From contig CAVJMJ010000014.1 in assembly GCA_963650915.1 (NCBI GenBank), positions 10,165-74,164 of the forward strand: a DNA stretch of 64,000 nt, written 5' to 3'. Numbering within the stretch: position 1 is the stretch's first letter; each line of letters starts with the position of its first letter. Source of the stretch: UBA4636 sp963650915 (lineage in GTDB: Bacteria > Bacillota > Clostridia > Christensenellales > Borkfalkiaceae). The notes beneath the pieces are model-generated. The model had not been told where the DNA came from, did not search any database, and saw only the letters and a program-made list of their open reading frames with translations. The position numbers and the translations under genes were made by a program. Positions 49,853-58,545 of the stretch are shown here, one piece after another.

Positions 49853-49969
49853 ATGAAAGTCAGACCGTCTGTTAAACCGATGTGCGATAAGTGCAAGGTT
49901 ATTAAAAGAGAAGGCAAGGTTATGGTAATTTGTTCAAAGAACAAAAATCATAAACAAAGACAAGGCTAA
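49853..49969 (+). CDS. rpmJ: 50S ribosomal protein L36 (bL36)
   Basis: 38 residues: KVRPSVKPMCDKCKVIKR and then VMVICSKNKNHKQRQG. It is the zinc form, with CDKC, a third Cys and a His as ligands. CGGAGG lies nine bases upstream of the ATG. One residue longer than the usual 37 because of an insertion in CSKNKNH. Confidence 0.97.
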   Translation: MKVRPSVKPMCDKCKVIKREGKVMVICSKNKNHKQRQG

Positions 49970-50076
49970 CGGAAACAAATCGTTTGTGCGATAAGTGCAT
50001 TCACCGCTTAAAGCGCAAAAGATATCGAATATATATTATTTTAATTTATACACATTATTTTGGAGGATATTAAATA

Positions 50077-50454
50077 ATGGCACGTATTTCCGGTGTTGAC
50101 TTACCGAGAGAAAAGCGTGTAGAGATCGGCCTTACCTACATTTTCGGAATTGGCAGAACTACATCGAATAAAATTTTAAGCGCAACCGGCGTTAATCCCG
50201 ACACGAGAGTTAAGGATTTAACCGAAGAAGATATTTCTAAAATCAGGGAATATATCGAACGTAATTTACACGTAGAAGGCGAACTTAAAACCGAAAATTC
50301 AATGAACATCAAACGTCTTATTGAAATCGGTTCTTATAGAGGCGTTCGTCACAGAAAGAATTTGCCCGTAAGAGGTCAAAGTTCAAAGAGAAACGCAAGG
50401 ACGAGAAAAGGTCCTCGTCGTACCGTCGCTAAAAAAAAGACGGCTTCTAAGTAA
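50077..50454 (+). CDS. rpsM: 30S ribosomal protein S13 (uS13)
   Basis: 125 residues. RISGVDLPREKRVEIGLTYI and RHRKNLPVRGQSSKRNARTRKGP are diagnostic. S13 contacts P-site tRNA and forms subunit bridges. The tail VAKKKTASK is Lys-rich. RBS TGGAGG. It begins the alpha part of the operon. Confidence 0.98.
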   Translation: MARISGVDLPREKRVEIGLTYIFGIGRTTSNKILSATGVNPDTRVKDLTEEDISKIREYIERNLHVEGELKTENSMNIKRLIEIGSYRGVRHRKNLPVRGQSSKRNARTRKGPRRTVAKKKTASK

Positions 50455-50467
50455 GAGGTGACAAGTT

Positions 50468-50860
50468 ATGGCAGCTACTAAAAAAGTTATTAAAAAACGT
50501 AGAGAGATTAAGAAAGTCGACAAAGGACAAGTTCATATCAAGTCTTCTTTCAACAACACCATCATCACCGTAACCGATATGAACGGTAACACTATTTCTC
50601 ATTGCAGTGCAGGTGCTTTAGGCTTCCGCGGTTCGAGAAAATCCACTCCGTTCGCGGCTCAACAGGCTTCCGAAACCGCTGCAAGAGCGGCTATGGAACA
50701 CGGCTTAAGAAGTGTTGAAGTTTTCGTTAAAGGTCCCGGTCAGGGAAGAGAATCGGCTATCCGCGCGCTCGGCGTTTGCGGTATCGAAGTTACTCTTATT
50801 CAGGACGTTTCCCCCATTGCACATAACGGATGCCGTCCTCCTAAACGTCGCAGAGTATAA
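50468..50860 (+). CDS. rpsK: 30S ribosomal protein S11 (uS11)
   Basis: 130 residues. QVHIKSSFNNTIITVTDMNGN, SAGALGFRGSRKSTPFAAQ and HNGCRPPKRRRV are the conserved parts. S11 lies in the 30S platform near the mRNA exit. RBS AGAGGTGA. Confidence 0.98.
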   Translation: MAATKKVIKKRREIKKVDKGQVHIKSSFNNTIITVTDMNGNTISHCSAGALGFRGSRKSTPFAAQQASETAARAAMEHGLRSVEVFVKGPGQGRESAIRALGVCGIEVTLIQDVSPIAHNGCRPPKRRRV

Positions 50861-50874
50861 GGAGATATTGATTT

Positions 50875-51501
50875 ATGGCTAAATATACAGATTCAAAATG
50901 CCGTCTTTGCAGACGTGAAGGCGCAAAATTGTTCTTAAAAGGCGAAAGATGCTACAAATCCACCTGCGCTTTTGAAAAGAGACCGGTTGCACCCGGCCCG
51001 CACGCTAACAGCAGAAGAAAGGTTTCCGAATACGGACAACAACTTCGCGAAAAGCAGAAAGTTAAGAGAATTTACGGCGTACTCGAAGGTCAGTTCAGAG
51101 AATATTATGAAAGAGCAGACCGTATGAAGGGTATTACCGGTGAAAACATGTTATCTCTCCTTGAAAGACGTCTTGACAACGTTGTTTTCAGAATGGGTAT
51201 TGCCAATTCCCGTTCGCAAGCGCGTCAACTCGTTACCCACGGTCATTTCACCGTAAACGGCAAAAACGTAGACATTGCTTCTTACCAAGTAAAAGCCGGT
51301 GACGAAATCGCCGTTAAGGAAAACAAAAAAGACAACAAATATTTCACAGCCTTAAAAGAGGTAGCAAAAAACGGAACGATGCCCAAGTGGGTTGACTTCG
51401 ATCCTGAAACACTTAAAGGTAAGGTTATCGCGCTTCCCGAAAGAGACGATATCGACGCTCAGATCGCGGAACACATGATAGTCGAGTTGTATTCCAAGTA
51501 A
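50875..51501 (+). CDS. rpsD: 30S ribosomal protein S4 (uS4), zinc-binding form
   Basis: 208 residues. CRLCRREG and CYKSTCAFEKRP give the four Cys of the zinc (C+) form at the N-terminus. The S4 domain is RRLDNVVFRMGIANSRSQAR. S4 nucleates 30S assembly and proofreading. RBS AAGGAG. Confidence 0.98.
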   Translation: MAKYTDSKCRLCRREGAKLFLKGERCYKSTCAFEKRPVAPGPHANSRRKVSEYGQQLREKQKVKRIYGVLEGQFREYYERADRMKGITGENMLSLLERRLDNVVFRMGIANSRSQARQLVTHGHFTVNGKNVDIASYQVKAGDEIAVKENKKDNKYFTALKEVAKNGTMPKWVDFDPETLKGKVIALPERDDIDAQIAEHMIVELYSK

Positions 51502-51552
51502 TTAGGTCAAAGATAGCGTAATTACTAAAAAATTTCAGGAGGTAATATTTCT

Positions 51553-52503
51553 ATGATGGAAATAGATATGCCCAACATCGTTGTCGAAGAAAGCGAAGAC
51601 AGAAGCTATGCCAAAGTCGTTTGCGAACCTTTGGAAAAGGGTTTCGGCTTAACGCTTGGCAATGCTTTAAGAAGAACTTTGTTGTCTTCACTTCCGGGCG
51701 CTGCCGCGCAAGGCATTAAATTTGCTCCCGAACTCGGTGTAAAACACGAATTTTCAACCATTAGCGGTATAAAGGAAGATGTTACCGAGATTATTCTTAA
51801 CATCAAAGAAATCGCTTTCAAAACGGTTTCCACCGATCCTACCTTTAAGGAAACGGTAATCCTTAAAAAAACCGGACCTTGCGTCGTTACGGCGGAGGAC
51901 ATCGAACTCCCCGCCGATATCGAAGTCGCAAACCCCGCCCAGTTTATTTGCACTTTGGAAGAAGGCGCAAATATCGATATGGAACTTACCATCGGGCGTG
52001 GCAGAGGGTATCAGGGTGCCGACGCTAACAAAACGGGTGAAATCGGCTATATAGCGGTAGATTCAAAATACACTCCCGTTAAAAAAGTCAGTTACGGCGT
52101 TGAAAACACGAGAGTCGGTCAAAGCACCGATTACGACAAACTCGTTTTAGAAGTAACTACGAACGGTGCTTTCCCCGCAAGAGAGATTATTTCATTGGCT
52201 GCTAAACTCGTTTCCGAACATATCAATTTGTTCGTCGGTTTAAGTCAATCTATCCCCGATATTTTAAAGGCGCAACCTACAGACCCGTTACCCAGACTCT
52301 TAGAAATGAGTATTGAGGATATGGACCTTTCGGTTCGTTCCTATAACTGCTTGAAACGTGCGAATATTCACACGGTTGAAGATTTAACCAAAAAGACAGA
52401 AGACGATATGCTTAAAGTCCGTAACCTTGGTAAAAAATCACTCGATGAAGTCATTTTGAAACTTCAAAGCTACGGCTTATCGCTCAAAGAACAGGAGGAC
52501 TAA
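51553..52503 (+). CDS. rpoA: DNA-directed RNA polymerase subunit alpha
   Basis: 316 residues. The N-terminal dimerisation domain has KGFGLTLGNALRRTLLSSLPG and EILTLN-type VTEIILNIK; the C-terminal domain (about 245-316) has LDLSVRSYNCLKRANIHTVEDL and LRNLG-like VRNLGKKSLDEV, which bind UP elements and activators. RBS AGGAGG ten bases before the ATG; 51 bp separate it from rpsD. Confidence 0.98.
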   Translation: MMEIDMPNIVVEESEDRSYAKVVCEPLEKGFGLTLGNALRRTLLSSLPGAAAQGIKFAPELGVKHEFSTISGIKEDVTEIILNIKEIAFKTVSTDPTFKETVILKKTGPCVVTAEDIELPADIEVANPAQFICTLEEGANIDMELTIGRGRGYQGADANKTGEIGYIAVDSKYTPVKKVSYGVENTRVGQSTDYDKLVLEVTTNGAFPAREIISLAAKLVSEHINLFVGLSQSIPDILKAQPTDPLPRLLEMSIEDMDLSVRSYNCLKRANIHTVEDLTKKTEDDMLKVRNLGKKSLDEVILKLQSYGLSLKEQED

Positions 52504-52508
52504 CAATC

Positions 52509-53015
52509 ATGGCCAGAAAATTAGGTATGACCGCTACTCAAAGACAGACGGTCTTAAAGAATCAAGCGACCAAACTACTTTGGTATGGAAGAATAGAAAC
52601 AACTGAAATGCGTGCAAAAGAACTTCGTCCTTACGTTGAAAAGATCATTACCTTGGCAGTAAATTCTTACGAAGATACTATCGAAACCAAGGTTACTTCC
52701 AAAGACGCAAAGGGTAAAGAAGTTACCAAAACCGTTATCAAAGACGGTCCCAAGAAACTTGCCGCAAGAAGACTTATTATGTCTAAACTTCATGAGTTTA
52801 CTTTAACCAAAGAAGCGAAGGAATCCAAAGCGCAGTTCAAAGAAAGAACTCACGGTATTAAACATCCCTTAATCGAAAAGATTTTTAACGAAATCGCTCC
52901 TAAATACGCTCAACGTAAAGAGGAATTAGGTCAAGGCGGCGGATATACCAGAATTTATCTTTTAGGTGAACGTCGCGGTGACGCTGCTTCTATGGCAATC
53001 ATAGAATTGGTTTAA
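52509..53015 (+). CDS. rplQ: 50S ribosomal protein L17 (bL17), long clostridial form
   Basis: 168 residues against about 112-130 in most bacteria. ARKLGMTATQRQTVLKNQATKL and ETTEMRAKELRPYVEKIITLA begin it, and PKYAQRKEELGQGGGYTRI ends it. The extra length is an insertion of about 50 residues in the middle (KVTSKDAKGKEVTKT and KEAKESKAQFKERTHG), a form known from Clostridia. It is the last gene; two copies of one terminator follow. Confidence 0.97.
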   Translation: MARKLGMTATQRQTVLKNQATKLLWYGRIETTEMRAKELRPYVEKIITLAVNSYEDTIETKVTSKDAKGKEVTKTVIKDGPKKLAARRLIMSKLHEFTLTKEAKESKAQFKERTHGIKHPLIEKIFNEIAPKYAQRKEELGQGGGYTRIYLLGERRGDAASMAIIELV

Positions 53016-53026
53016 TTGGTTTATAT

Positions 53027-53116
53027 AAATTTATTATGTAAAAAGCACGGTTTTTTTGCCGTGCTTTTATACAAATTTATTATGTAAAAAGCACGGTTTT
53101 TTTGCCGTGCTTTTAT
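53027..53116 (+). terminator. Tandemly duplicated terminator of the ribosomal operon
   Basis: AAAAAGCACGG and CCGTGCTTTTA arms around TTTTTTTG form a hairpin at 53040-53070 and an identical one at 53086-53116, in an exact 46-bp tandem duplication that also includes AAATTTATTATGT. Confidence 0.88.
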
Positions 53117-53322
53117 AATGTGTTTTTTGCACAAGTTTTTTAGGCGTCGTTTTTTCTACAATAAGTGTTTTTGCGTTACTCAACAAGCGTCGCTATTCTT
53201 ATGCCGTAAATGTTTTTCATTACGAAAAATTATCGTCGTCTTTATATTTTAAAGTGCCTTTTAGGTAAGTAAAATTATTGCAATAATCATAAAATATTAA
53301 AAATTAAAGTCCCTAAATAAGT
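53117..53322. other. Intergenic region after the ribosomal operon
   Basis: AT-rich, with no gene seen. The ecfA-ecfT-truA-rplM-rpsI genes that commonly follow rplQ in Bacillota are not present. Confidence 0.5.
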
Positions 53323-53352
53323 CGATAATCGACCTATAGCGGGACTTTTTAT
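53323..53352 (+). repeat. Dispersed 28-bp repeat, copy 16 (GACCTATAG variant)
   Basis: CGATAATCGACCTATAG then CGGGACTTTTTAT. It abuts the stop codon of the U32 gene on the minus strand. Confidence 0.78.
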
Positions 53353-55532
53353 TATAACAAGGGCTTTTTTGAATGCCCCGACGTGTACGCCGAAAAATCG
53401 GCTTTTGCCTTTATCGGCTTAAAAGCGTTATTTAATAAAACATTTTTTTGTGCTTTATTAAGACCTATAAGATTTATAAGCGTTTTGTCCCCGCCGTCGG
53501 TTAACAATGGGTATGGATTATAAACTTCAAAATAACATTCGTCTAATTTTACTCGGCGTAGCATAAACTTTCTTTCGCCGTCGTCGAGGGTCGAGTAGTC
53601 TGCCCCTATGCACTCTTTACAGTTTTTACCGAAGGGGCAGTAGTATAAGTCCATAACTTTAAGACTTCCGCCCGAGTATAGATAACCGCCGAACTCTTTG
53701 CTTTGAGATATCGACGCCTCTTTAGATATTACGTAATCGTAAACGTAATTACTTAAAACGTATTCTGAAACGCGATTATATACATTTAAACCGCTACCTA
53801 AAATACATAGTTTATTGAGTTTTTGAGATAAAACTATGCCGTAAAAGCCTTCGCAATATATGCCGTCGAAATTCTTTAAAAGTCTGTCTATAAGCCGATT
53901 ATCGCTTAATTTTGCAGGAAGATACAAAAATTTTTTACAAGTTTTATTTGATAGAGATGCAAAAAAATTATCGAATTCGGTTTTATTATTATAGTTTAAA
54001 GGAGAAAATATCGCTATGTCGAAATCGCCTTCGAGTCCGCTGAAGTCGTCCGAAATCACCGCAATCGATTTAGTCGAATTCTTCTTTATATCGGTTAAGG
54101 AAACGTCGACTTTACGTCTTTTTGTAACGGGCGACAATCTGTTTATAAGTTCTTCGTAACAATTACGGCGCAAAAGATTTAATCGACTTTTTGGAAGAAA
54201 TACGCCGTCTGTTTTAACCTCGACTTCCGGCAAAAAGGGGTAATCTCCGCATTTTTTAAAGCAGGACGCTATATCGTCTTGACTAAGTGCGACGCTATTT
54301 GCCTTTTCAAGCAAAATGTCTTCGCAATAATCGAAATTTAAATTTTTACAGTTTATCGTTATTTTTGGTTTTTCACCCGCATTTAGCGTAACTAAAAAAT
54401 TGAGCGGCACGTTTTTTCTACATACGTTTGCTTCTTTTTCAAGCATTGCGTCGGTTGTAATAGTTACGGTATCGCCCACGGCGCATTGACCGTTAAAGTT
54501 TTTCTTGCCGAGATAAGAGACTTGAAAACTTCCTACTTCCACACCTTGTCGTAGTATTTTACCACCGTCGCCCCCGTTAAAGGCATAAGAATTTTTGAGC
54601 GTAAAGTCACTGCCTTTAACTTTTGAAACGATGCCTATAACCTCGCCGATATGGCTTTGGACTTTGTCAGATATAAGGTTTTTATCTTGCCCGAATGCTA
54701 AGCCGTAAGTGTAGTTGCCACGTTTAAAAGACCTCGATAACGGGCTTATAGACGGGTTTTTACCGTCCAAAAGGTCACGATAATATTTGGTGGCGTAATA
54801 AACGTAAGAAGGCTTTCTCATTCTGCCCTCTATTTTTAAAGAGTAAACGCCCGCCGATATAAGCGCGTTTATTTTATCGTTTACGGATAAATCGGCAAGA
54901 GAAATATCGTAGCCGGTTTTGTTACATTTATCGTTATACAGTCTGTATTTTTTGCGACAGGGTTGTTTGCAAAGCCCGCGGTTTCCGCTAAAATTGCCGG
55001 CAAAACTAGACATATAGCATTGACCGGAAAAAGCCGTGCAAAGCGCACCTTGTATAAAAACTTCGGTTTCAATGATTTCGGTTATTTCTTTTATTTGGGC
55101 AATAGGCGTTTCTCTTGCCAAAACAACTCGTTTAAACCCGAACTTTTTAGCCAAAACGGCACCATCGACGTTATTGACGCCTGCCTGCGTCGACAGATGC
55201 AGTTCAAGTTCGGGAAATCTTTCGTGCAAAAACTTTCCCAAAAACAGATCCTGCAAAATTACCCCGTCTACGCCGTTATCGTTACAAAATTCGACGTAAG
55301 AAAAAAACTCGTCGAGTTCTCTGTTCGATATTATCGTGTTTAGGGCAACGTAAACCTTTACGCCCGCAACGTGAGCGTATTTAATATAAAAAGGCAAATT
55401 TTCACGGGTAAAATTTTCGGCGTTTTTTCTTGCCGAAAACAAGTCCAAACCTAAATATACGGCGTTTGCCCCGCCGTTTATTGCTAAATAAAAAGATTGG
55501 GAATTCCCCGCAGGGGATAAAAGTTCGACCAT
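53352..55532 (-). CDS. U32-family (collagenase-like) protein, probable tRNA/rRNA hydroxylation factor or peptidase
   Basis: 726 residues from the ATG at 55532 (MVELLSPAGNSQSFYLAING), preceded by AAAAGG; an in-frame start 24 codons earlier lacks a site. The U32 core has ANAVYLGLDLFSARKNAENF, VYVALNTIISNRELDEF and the Cys cluster CTAFSGQCYMSSFAGN then GLCKQPCRKKY. U32 members include TrhP and RlhA, which need iron-sulphur chemistry to hydroxylate RNA, and annotated peptidases. The C-terminus adds CPFGKNCKECIGAD. Two dispersed repeat copies are embedded in opposite orientations: SDNRLIDRLL (53878-53904) and NPSISPLSR (54735-54762). Confidence 0.88.
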   Translation of the reverse strand: MVELLSPAGNSQSFYLAINGGANAVYLGLDLFSARKNAENFTRENLPFYIKYAHVAGVKVYVALNTIISNRELDEFFSYVEFCNDNGVDGVILQDLFLGKFLHERFPELELHLSTQAGVNNVDGAVLAKKFGFKRVVLARETPIAQIKEITEIIETEVFIQGALCTAFSGQCYMSSFAGNFSGNRGLCKQPCRKKYRLYNDKCNKTGYDISLADLSVNDKINALISAGVYSLKIEGRMRKPSYVYYATKYYRDLLDGKNPSISPLSRSFKRGNYTYGLAFGQDKNLISDKVQSHIGEVIGIVSKVKGSDFTLKNSYAFNGGDGGKILRQGVEVGSFQVSYLGKKNFNGQCAVGDTVTITTDAMLEKEANVCRKNVPLNFLVTLNAGEKPKITINCKNLNFDYCEDILLEKANSVALSQDDIASCFKKCGDYPFLPEVEVKTDGVFLPKSRLNLLRRNCYEELINRLSPVTKRRKVDVSLTDIKKNSTKSIAVISDDFSGLEGDFDIAIFSPLNYNNKTEFDNFFASLSNKTCKKFLYLPAKLSDNRLIDRLLKNFDGIYCEGFYGIVLSQKLNKLCILGSGLNVYNRVSEYVLSNYVYDYVISKEASISQSKEFGGYLYSGGSLKVMDLYYCPFGKNCKECIGADYSTLDDGERKFMLRRVKLDECYFEVYNPYPLLTDGGDKTLINLIGLNKAQKNVLLNNAFKPIKAKADFSAYTSGHSKKPLL
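53878..53904 (-). repeat. Dispersed 28-bp repeat, copy 17, inside a CDS
   Basis: Minus strand: CGATAATCGGCTTATAG then ACAGACTTTT, read in the DNRLID frame of the U32 gene. Confidence 0.82.
54735..54762 (+). repeat. Dispersed 28-bp repeat, copy 18, antisense inside a CDS
   Basis: Plus strand: exact core CGATAACGGGCTTATAG then ACGGGTTTTTA; the U32 gene reads the complement as NPSISPLSR. Its right end equals that of copy 5. Confidence 0.83.
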
Positions 55533-55777
55533 AACAACCTTTTCGACGATTTTCGCCGTAAAAACTCGGAAATCAAAAAAACTTAATAATACTAATTTTA
55601 TCACAAGGGAAACTTTTAGACAAACGATATCGGCAAAGTGAATAATAAAATCGGAAAAAGCAATGATAAATTAGTTGCCGATATTTTCTTATGCTTCGGG
55701 CAAATAATTGCTATTTTTCGGCGTTTATGCTACAATAATATGGCAAAAAAAGAGTCATCGGCTTTTAGGAGGTAATT

Positions 55778-57193
55778 ATGAAAACCGATTTGAAATATGA
55801 CGTAATAATTATCGGCGCAGGTCCGTCGGGCATATTTTGCGCTTACGAACTTAAAGAAAAACGCCCCGATTTAAAAGTATTGATAATAGAAAAGGGCAGA
55901 AGCATAGAAAAGCGTAATTGCCCTAAAAGAATAACCGGCGTTTGCGCGGGTTGTAAGCCTTGTTCGATTACCACGGGTTTTGCGGGCGCAGGCGCGTTTT
56001 CGGACGGTAAATTATCGTTATCTCCCGACGTCGGCGGAAATTTGCAAAACATTTTAGGCTACGACAAAGCCGTCGAACTTATCAAACGTTCCGACGACAT
56101 TTATCTTAAATTCGGTGCGGACACCTTCGTTTACGGCGTCGGAAAGGAAGACGAAATCCGTGAAATCCGCCGTAAGGCAATAGGTGCAAACTTAAAACTT
56201 ATAGAATGCCCCATACGCCATCTCGGTACCGAAGAAGGCTATAAAATTTACACGAGGCTTGAGCGTCATCTCGAAGAAATCGGCGTTGAAATGATTTTCA
56301 ACACCATGGTTACGGATATAATCATCGAAGAAGGCAAAGTCAAGGGCGTTATTACCGATAAAGGCGATACTTATTATTCGGACGAAATAGTTACCGGCAT
56401 CGGCAGGGAAGGCTCGGAATGGTTTTTGGGCATTTGCCGTAAACACGATATAGCAACCAACGTCGGTACCGTCGACATAGGCGTCAGAGTGGAATGCCGT
56501 AACGAGGTTATGGAAGAACTTAACCGCAACCTGTACGAGGCTAAACTTATATATTACTCGCACACTTTTGACGATAAGGTAAGAACTTTCTGCACCAATC
56601 CGTCGGGCGAGGTAGCTACCGAATATTACGAAAACGGGCTTGCCGTGGTAAACGGGCATGCATATAAGAGTAAAGAGTTTAAAACCAACAATACTAACTT
56701 TGCCATTTTGGTTTCCAAAAACTTTACAAAGCCCTTTAAAACGCCCATCGAATACGGCAAACATATAGCGCAACTTTCAAATATGCTTTGCGATGGTAAA
56801 ATTTTGGTTCAACGTTTCGGCGATTTTTTAAGAGGTCGTCGTACCACCGAAGAAAGACTTACGAGAAACAACCTCGTGCCCACTTTGAAGGACGCCGTCC
56901 CGGGCGATTTGTCACTCGTTTTACCGCACCGCATCATGACGGATATTATAGAAATGATTTACGCCTTGGATAAAGTTTCCCCGGGGCTTGCAAGCGACGA
57001 AACCCTTTTATACGGCATAGAAGTCAAGTTTTATTCCAACTCAGTCGTCGTCGATAAAAACTTTGAAACGAGCGTAAAAGGTTTGTATTCTATCGGTGAC
57101 GGCGCAAGCGTCACGAGGGGATTGCAACAAGCCTCCGCCAACGGCTTGTCCGTTGCCGATTCCCTTTTGGAAAAGTTTGCCGTAAAAGAATAA
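55778..57193 (+). CDS. FAD-dependent dehydrogenase of the HI0933/YtfP-like NAD(FAD)-utilising group
   Basis: 471 residues. The N-terminal FAD-binding motif is VIIIGAGPSGIFCAYEL followed by the Glu of LIIEKG. Cys-containing RITGVCAGCKPCSITTGFAGAGAFSDGKL may bind a cofactor or metal. GLYSIGDGASVTRGLQQASANGLSVAD at the C-terminus (key part SIGDGASVTRGLQQA) completes the flavin site. Proteins of this type are annotated only as FAD-dependent dehydrogenases; the substrate is unknown. TAGGAGG precedes the ATG. A dispersed repeat copy overlaps the stop codon. Confidence 0.87.
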   Translation: MKTDLKYDVIIIGAGPSGIFCAYELKEKRPDLKVLIIEKGRSIEKRNCPKRITGVCAGCKPCSITTGFAGAGAFSDGKLSLSPDVGGNLQNILGYDKAVELIKRSDDIYLKFGADTFVYGVGKEDEIREIRRKAIGANLKLIECPIRHLGTEEGYKIYTRLERHLEEIGVEMIFNTMVTDIIIEEGKVKGVITDKGDTYYSDEIVTGIGREGSEWFLGICRKHDIATNVGTVDIGVRVECRNEVMEELNRNLYEAKLIYYSHTFDDKVRTFCTNPSGEVATEYYENGLAVVNGHAYKSKEFKTNNTNFAILVSKNFTKPFKTPIEYGKHIAQLSNMLCDGKILVQRFGDFLRGRRTTEERLTRNNLVPTLKDAVPGDLSLVLPHRIMTDIIEMIYALDKVSPGLASDETLLYGIEVKFYSNSVVVDKNFETSVKGLYSIGDGASVTRGLQQASANGLSVADSLLEKFAVKE

Positions 57194-57218
57194 AAGACCG
57201 TCTATAGGTCGGTTATCG
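57192..57218 (-). repeat. Dispersed 28-bp repeat, copy 19 (CCGACCTATAG variant)
   Basis: Minus strand: CGATAACCGACCTATAG then ACGGTCTTTT. It starts on the stop codon of the FAD dehydrogenase gene. Confidence 0.78.
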
Positions 57219-57314
57219 GCACATTTTATTTAAATAATCGGCAGTTATGATTAAAAAATTTCGCCGAAAAATCTTTAACGATAACAAAAATAATGTTATC
57301 GTAATTATAATTAA

Positions 57315-57352
57315 ATGTAACCATTATAACGGCAACCATTATAACGGTAAGC
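57315..57352 (+). repeat. 18-bp tandem pair AACCATTATAACGGCA
   Basis: AACCATTATAACGG occurs twice, 18 bp apart, in the leader of the aminopeptidase gene. Confidence 0.7.
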
Positions 57353-57429
57353 GTTCGAAAGTTTTTTTTCAAGAAGACGATTTTGCCGATATAAAATAAA
57401 ACGGATAGTAAGAAGAGGTAATACAAAAT

Positions 57430-58545
57430 ATGAAAGACCCGAGACTTAACAAACTTGCAAAAGTACTCGTAAACTATTCTATAAAACTAAAACCCGGCGA
57501 AAAATTGATGGTCGAAGGTTTCGGTGAAGTACAAGAACTGGTTAAAGAAGTAATCGACGAGGCTTATAAAGCGGGCGGTTATCCCTTTGCCGTATTAAGA
57601 GATCATTCCGTTATGCGCGCGCAGATTTCGGGCGCAAGCGACGAGGCTTTGAAACTTTGGGCAAAGTACGACGGTTACATGATGGACGATATGGATTGCT
57701 ATATAGGTATTCGTGGCGGAGCAAACGCCTTCGAACTTTCAGACGTTCCTTCCGATCGTAACGATTCGTACTCGACCGTTTACGGTTATCCAGTCCATCA
57801 CGAAAAGAGGGTAAACAACACGCGTTGGGTTATTTTAAGGTACCCATCTCCTTCCATGGCTCAGCAATCGGGCATGTCTACGGAAGCGTTCGAGGACTTT
57901 TTCTTCGACGTATGCACACTCGATTACGAAAAGATGAACAAAGCAATGGACGCTCTTCAAGCCCTCATGAACAAAACGGATAAAGTAAGGCTCGTTGCAA
58001 AGGATACCGATTTATCTTTTTCGATTAAAAATATCGGTGCGGTAAAATGTGCGGGCGAATGCAATATTCCCGACGGCGAAGTTTATTCCGCGCCCGTAAA
58101 AACGAGCGTAAACGGCTATATAACTTACAACGCGCCTTCCGTACATTCGGGGGTAAGATACGAAAATATCCGTCTTGAATTTAAAGACGGAAGGATTGTA
58201 AAAGCGACTTCCAACGGAAATAATCAAATCGAAAAAGTTTTCGACGTCGACGAGGGCGCAAGATACGTAGGCGAGTTTGCTATCGGTGTAAACCCTTACA
58301 TCAATAAACCTATGTGCGATATTTTATTTGACGAAAAAATTGCGGGGTCGATTCACTTTACGCCGGGATGCTCTTACGAAGACTGCTCAAACGGCAACGT
58401 TTCCGCCCTTCATTGGGATTTGGTTTTAATTATGACTAAGGAATACGGCGGCGGTGAAATTTGGTTTGACGACAAACTTATCCGCAAAGACGGGCTTTTC
58501 GTTTTAGACGAGTTAAAGTGCTTAAACCCTTCCGAGTTAAAATAA
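57430..58545 (+). CDS. M29-family metallo-aminopeptidase (AmpS/PepS type)
   Basis: 371 residues. The M29 metal ligands lie in CAGECNIPDGEVYSAPV (two acidic residues), YVGEFAIGVNP (Glu), and the AGSIHFTPGCSYEDC and ALHWDLVLIM segments (His, Glu and Asp). The N-terminal domain (PRLNKLAKVLVNYSIKLKPGE, QEL-VKEVIDEAYKAGGYP) is typical. It releases N-terminal residues from peptides in the cytoplasm. AGAAGAGG lies 11 bases before the ATG. It may use peptides imported by the ABC system at 24-30 kb. Confidence 0.92.
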   Translation: MKDPRLNKLAKVLVNYSIKLKPGEKLMVEGFGEVQELVKEVIDEAYKAGGYPFAVLRDHSVMRAQISGASDEALKLWAKYDGYMMDDMDCYIGIRGGANAFELSDVPSDRNDSYSTVYGYPVHHEKRVNNTRWVILRYPSPSMAQQSGMSTEAFEDFFFDVCTLDYEKMNKAMDALQALMNKTDKVRLVAKDTDLSFSIKNIGAVKCAGECNIPDGEVYSAPVKTSVNGYITYNAPSVHSGVRYENIRLEFKDGRIVKATSNGNNQIEKVFDVDEGARYVGEFAIGVNPYINKPMCDILFDEKIAGSIHFTPGCSYEDCSNGNVSALHWDLVLIMTKEYGGGEIWFDDKLIRKDGLFVLDELKCLNPSELK

